This document shows positions 5,151-6,783 of a stretch of DNA of 6,783 nt, one piece after another; position 1 is the stretch's first letter; the number at the start of each line of letters is the position of its first letter. Position numbers and translations under genes: made by a program. The notes beneath the pieces were generated by a model. It made no database searches, had not been told where the DNA came from, and worked only from the letters and a program-made list of their open reading frames with translations. The stretch is from Pseudomonadota bacterium (lineage in GTDB: Bacteria; Pseudomonadota; Alphaproteobacteria; UBA8366; GCA-2717185), in assembly GCA_027619655.1 (NCBI GenBank), contig JAQCHR010000207.1:1-6783 (forward strand), read 5' to 3'.

Positions 5151-5573
5151 TCAGCCGCCGCGCAACCGGCGGAGCACGTCGCGCTGCCGCGCCTTGAGGG
5201 GGCGGAGTTCCCGGTCTTCCGCCGCCGTGGTGTCGCCGAACCGCGCGCGGCGCTCCAGCTCGCTGATCGAGGCGTCGATCGACTGCCGCACGCCGCGCAG
5301 CGCCCGCTCTTCGCTGTCGGTCAGCGCGCCGCGCGACTGGACGGAGGGTTCAGGGTCGGGCATTTCATAATAGGGGCGTGACGGTCGCGGCGACGGAATC
5401 GGCGGGCGGGGATCCGGCAGGACAGGCAGCGGCGCAGTCACCACCGGCGCCGCCGGTTTGGGTGGGGTCTCCACCGGCGGCAGGGTCACCGGTTGTCCCG
5501 GCAACCAAAGCCGCGTTTCGTCGGCGCCGCCGCAGGCCGCCAGTACCAATGCCAGTAATATCGCGCCGCGCAT
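5151..5573 (-). CDS. Small proline-rich lipoprotein, unknown function
   Basis: The 140-residue protein begins with a short lipoprotein signal peptide: Arg2, a hydrophobic stretch (A-I-L-L-A-L-V-L), and the lipobox L-A-A-C with Cys14 as the lipidated residue. After cleavage comes G-G-A-D-E-T, then a proline-rich linker (about residues 25-75) with repeated P-P, P-x-P and R-P pairs. The C-terminal part (about 82-140) is highly charged and predicted helical (S-E-E-R-A-L-R, S-E-L-E-R-R-A-R, R-P-L-K-A-R-Q-R). I recognise no domain family. The protein is probably anchored in the periplasm, the helical tail reaching away from the membrane on the linker; that is inference. Its ATG overlaps the glcF stop by one base (TGATG), so translation is probably coupled. 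A longer frame from 6206 exists but reads through glcF in another frame and is not real. Confidence 0.8.
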   Translation of the reverse strand: MRGAILLALVLAACGGADETRLWLPGQPVTLPPVETPPKPAAPVVTAPLPVLPDPRPPIPSPRPSRPYYEMPDPEPSVQSRGALTDSEERALRGVRQSIDASISELERRARFGDTTAAEDRELRPLKARQRDVLRRLRGG

Positions 5574-6783
5574 CACAGCCTTCCCTCCAGCGCCTCCGGC
5601 AGCGGGCCGCCGGTCGCCCAGTCCAGCAGTTCCACCGTGTGCACCACCCGGATAGCCGCGCCGCCGGCAATCTGCGCCATGCAGCCGATATTGCCGGCCG
5701 CGACAATTGTCGCCCCTGTCCGCGCGATATTGGCCAGCTTGCGATCGCGCAACTGGCCGGCGATTTCCGGCTGCAGCAGGTTGTACGTTCCCGCCGACCC
5801 GCAGCACAGATGCCCTTCCGGCACCGCGCGCACATCGAAACCGGCCGCGCCCAGCAGTTTCCCCGGCAAGGTCGTGATCTTCTGCCCGTGCTGCAGCGAA
5901 CAGGCCGAATGATAGGCGACGGCCAGGCCCGAAGGAGCCGCGATTTCCCCCAGCCCGATTTCCGCCAGGTATTCGGTAATATCCTTCGTCAGCGCCGATA
6001 TGCGCGCGGCATCTTCGGACAGCGCCGCATCCTCGCGGAACATGAACCCGTAATCCTTCACCGTCGTGCCGCAGCCGGAGGCATTGACTATGATGGCATT
6101 CAGTCCATCGCCATCCGCCGCCGCAATCCAGGCGCGGATATTCGCCGCTGCGCGGGCATGGCTGTCCTCGGCTTCGCCCATGTGATGGGTCAGCGCCCCG
6201 CAGCACCCGGCGCCGCGTGCCACCACGACCTCAACCCCGCGCCGTGTCAGCAGGCGGATCGTCGCCTCGTTGATCGCCGGGTTCAGTACCTTCTGGGCGC
6301 AGCCGGTCATCAGCGCGACCCGCCCCTGCTTCTTCCCCTGCGCGGGGAAAACCTGCGGCTTGTCCATCGGCGACGGCGACGGGATATGCGCCGGCGCCAT
6401 GCGCAGCAGCGCCTTCAGCCGCCCCGGCGCCAGCCCGGCAAAGGGCCGCGCGAACCACGCCCCCATCAGCGCGAAGCGGAACAAGTTCGGGTTCGGCAGG
6501 ACGATCTTCAGCAGCGAGCGCAGGATCCGGTCCGGCAGGGGCCGCTCGAAGGTCTTCTGGATATGGGCGCGGGCATGGTCGACCAGATGCATGTAATGCA
6601 CGCCGCTGGGACAGGTCGTCATGCAGGACAGGCAGGACAGGCAGCGGTCGACATGGCGCACCACGCGCGCCGTCGCATCCTTGCCGCCTTCCAGCATTTC
6701 CTTGATCAGGTAGATGCGCCCGCGCGGGCTGTCGAGCTCGTCGCCGAGCAGCACATAGGTCGGGCAGGTCGCGGTGCAGAAGC
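5573..6783 (-). CDS. glcF: Glycolate oxidase iron-sulfur subunit GlcF (5' end outside window)
   Basis: GlcF passes electrons from the flavin subunits GlcD/GlcE of glycolate dehydrogenase, which oxidises glycolate to glyoxylate, to the membrane quinone pool. The frame runs off the right edge, giving 402 visible residues of a protein usually a little over 400, so only a short N-terminal piece is missing. The remains of the first 4Fe-4S motif are F-C-T-A-T-C-P (Cys2, Cys6 of the fragment); the second is complete, C-L-S-C-L-S-C-M-T-T-C-P (Cys47, 50, 53, 57). Two CCG cysteine-rich domains follow, with G-A-G-C-C-G at 191-195, H-S-A-C (Cys294) and H-L-C-C-G-S-A-G at 324-331. L-L-G-D-E-L-D-S-P-R-G-R near the start is diagnostic for GlcF. 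glcE and glcD would be expected upstream, beyond the window. A GTG at 6754 is not the start, because the open frame and the first iron-sulfur motif continue upstream of it. The stop overlaps the lipoprotein start. Confidence 0.93.
   Translation of the reverse strand, partial: FCTATCPTYVLLGDELDSPRGRIYLIKEMLEGGKDATARVVRHVDRCLSCLSCMTTCPSGVHYMHLVDHARAHIQKTFERPLPDRILRSLLKIVLPNPNLFRFALMGAWFARPFAGLAPGRLKALLRMAPAHIPSPSPMDKPQVFPAQGKKQGRVALMTGCAQKVLNPAINEATIRLLTRRGVEVVVARGAGCCGALTHHMGEAEDSHARAAANIRAWIAAADGDGLNAIIVNASGCGTTVKDYGFMFREDAALSEDAARISALTKDITEYLAEIGLGEIAAPSGLAVAYHSACSLQHGQKITTLPGKLLGAAGFDVRAVPEGHLCCGSAGTYNLLQPEIAGQLRDRKLANIARTGATIVAAGNIGCMAQIAGGAAIRVVHTVELLDWATGGPLPEALEGRL

Noticed and set aside
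5155..5172. CCGCCG-N6-CGGCGG hairpin after the second aldolase
   Set aside because: The short GC stem falls in Arg/Gly codons of the lipoprotein tail and has no T-run; it could help termination but is not supported enough to list.
5151..6206. Apparent 351-residue minus-strand protein ending in the lipoprotein
   Set aside because: Its first two thirds read glcF in another frame. The lipobox start at 5573 explains the real protein.

Overview
The window is GC-rich DNA whose gene families and codon use suggest an alphaproteobacterium, perhaps Rhodospirillales-like; the exact lineage cannot be read from the sequence. It is densely packed with ordinary-looking chromosomal metabolic genes. I see no tRNA, rRNA, CRISPR array, insertion sequence or phage gene. 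The longest stretch without a gene is 180 bp (3317-3496).

Left part (1-2298). The window opens inside a gene whose C-terminal 123 residues weakly resemble the DUF2817/M14-like metallopeptidases. Next comes an alpha/beta hydrolase of the kynurenine-formamidase-like type with a complete catalytic triad. It converges, with a 9-bp gap, on an HxlR-family regulator on the minus strand. The regulator is divergent from a GFA-family zinc protein (the Gfa/CENP-V fold). The AT-rich spacer between them carries two copies of an inverted repeat, GTNACTT-N9-AAGTNAC, exactly 36 bp apart, so that four GTNAC cores fall at perfect 18-bp steps. This is the strongest regulatory signal in the window and suggests that the HxlR protein controls both itself and the GFA gene.

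Middle (2294-3316). A two-gene minus-strand operon encodes an 83-residue stand-alone ParB/sulfiredoxin-like domain protein followed by an SDR oxidoreductase. A plausible -35/-10 pair lies upstream. At the other end, a hairpin shared with the convergent GFA gene carries both stop codons in its arms.

Right part (3497-6783). Two tandem plus-strand HpcH/HpaI-family class II aldolase paralogues align without gaps at about 51% identity. They converge on a minus-strand pair: glcF (glycolate oxidase iron-sulfur subunit, running off the right edge) and a small proline-rich lipoprotein whose start codon overlaps the glcF stop.

A common theme of small 2-oxo/2-hydroxy acid and aldehyde metabolism is possible: glycolate oxidation makes glyoxylate, HpcH/HpaI enzymes make or break aldols of pyruvate and aldehydes, and SDR and GFA proteins handle carbonyl compounds. 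It is an inference from neighbourhood only. I see no clear sign of a wholly new system; the best leads are the phased operator array and the tiny ParB-like protein in a metabolic operon.
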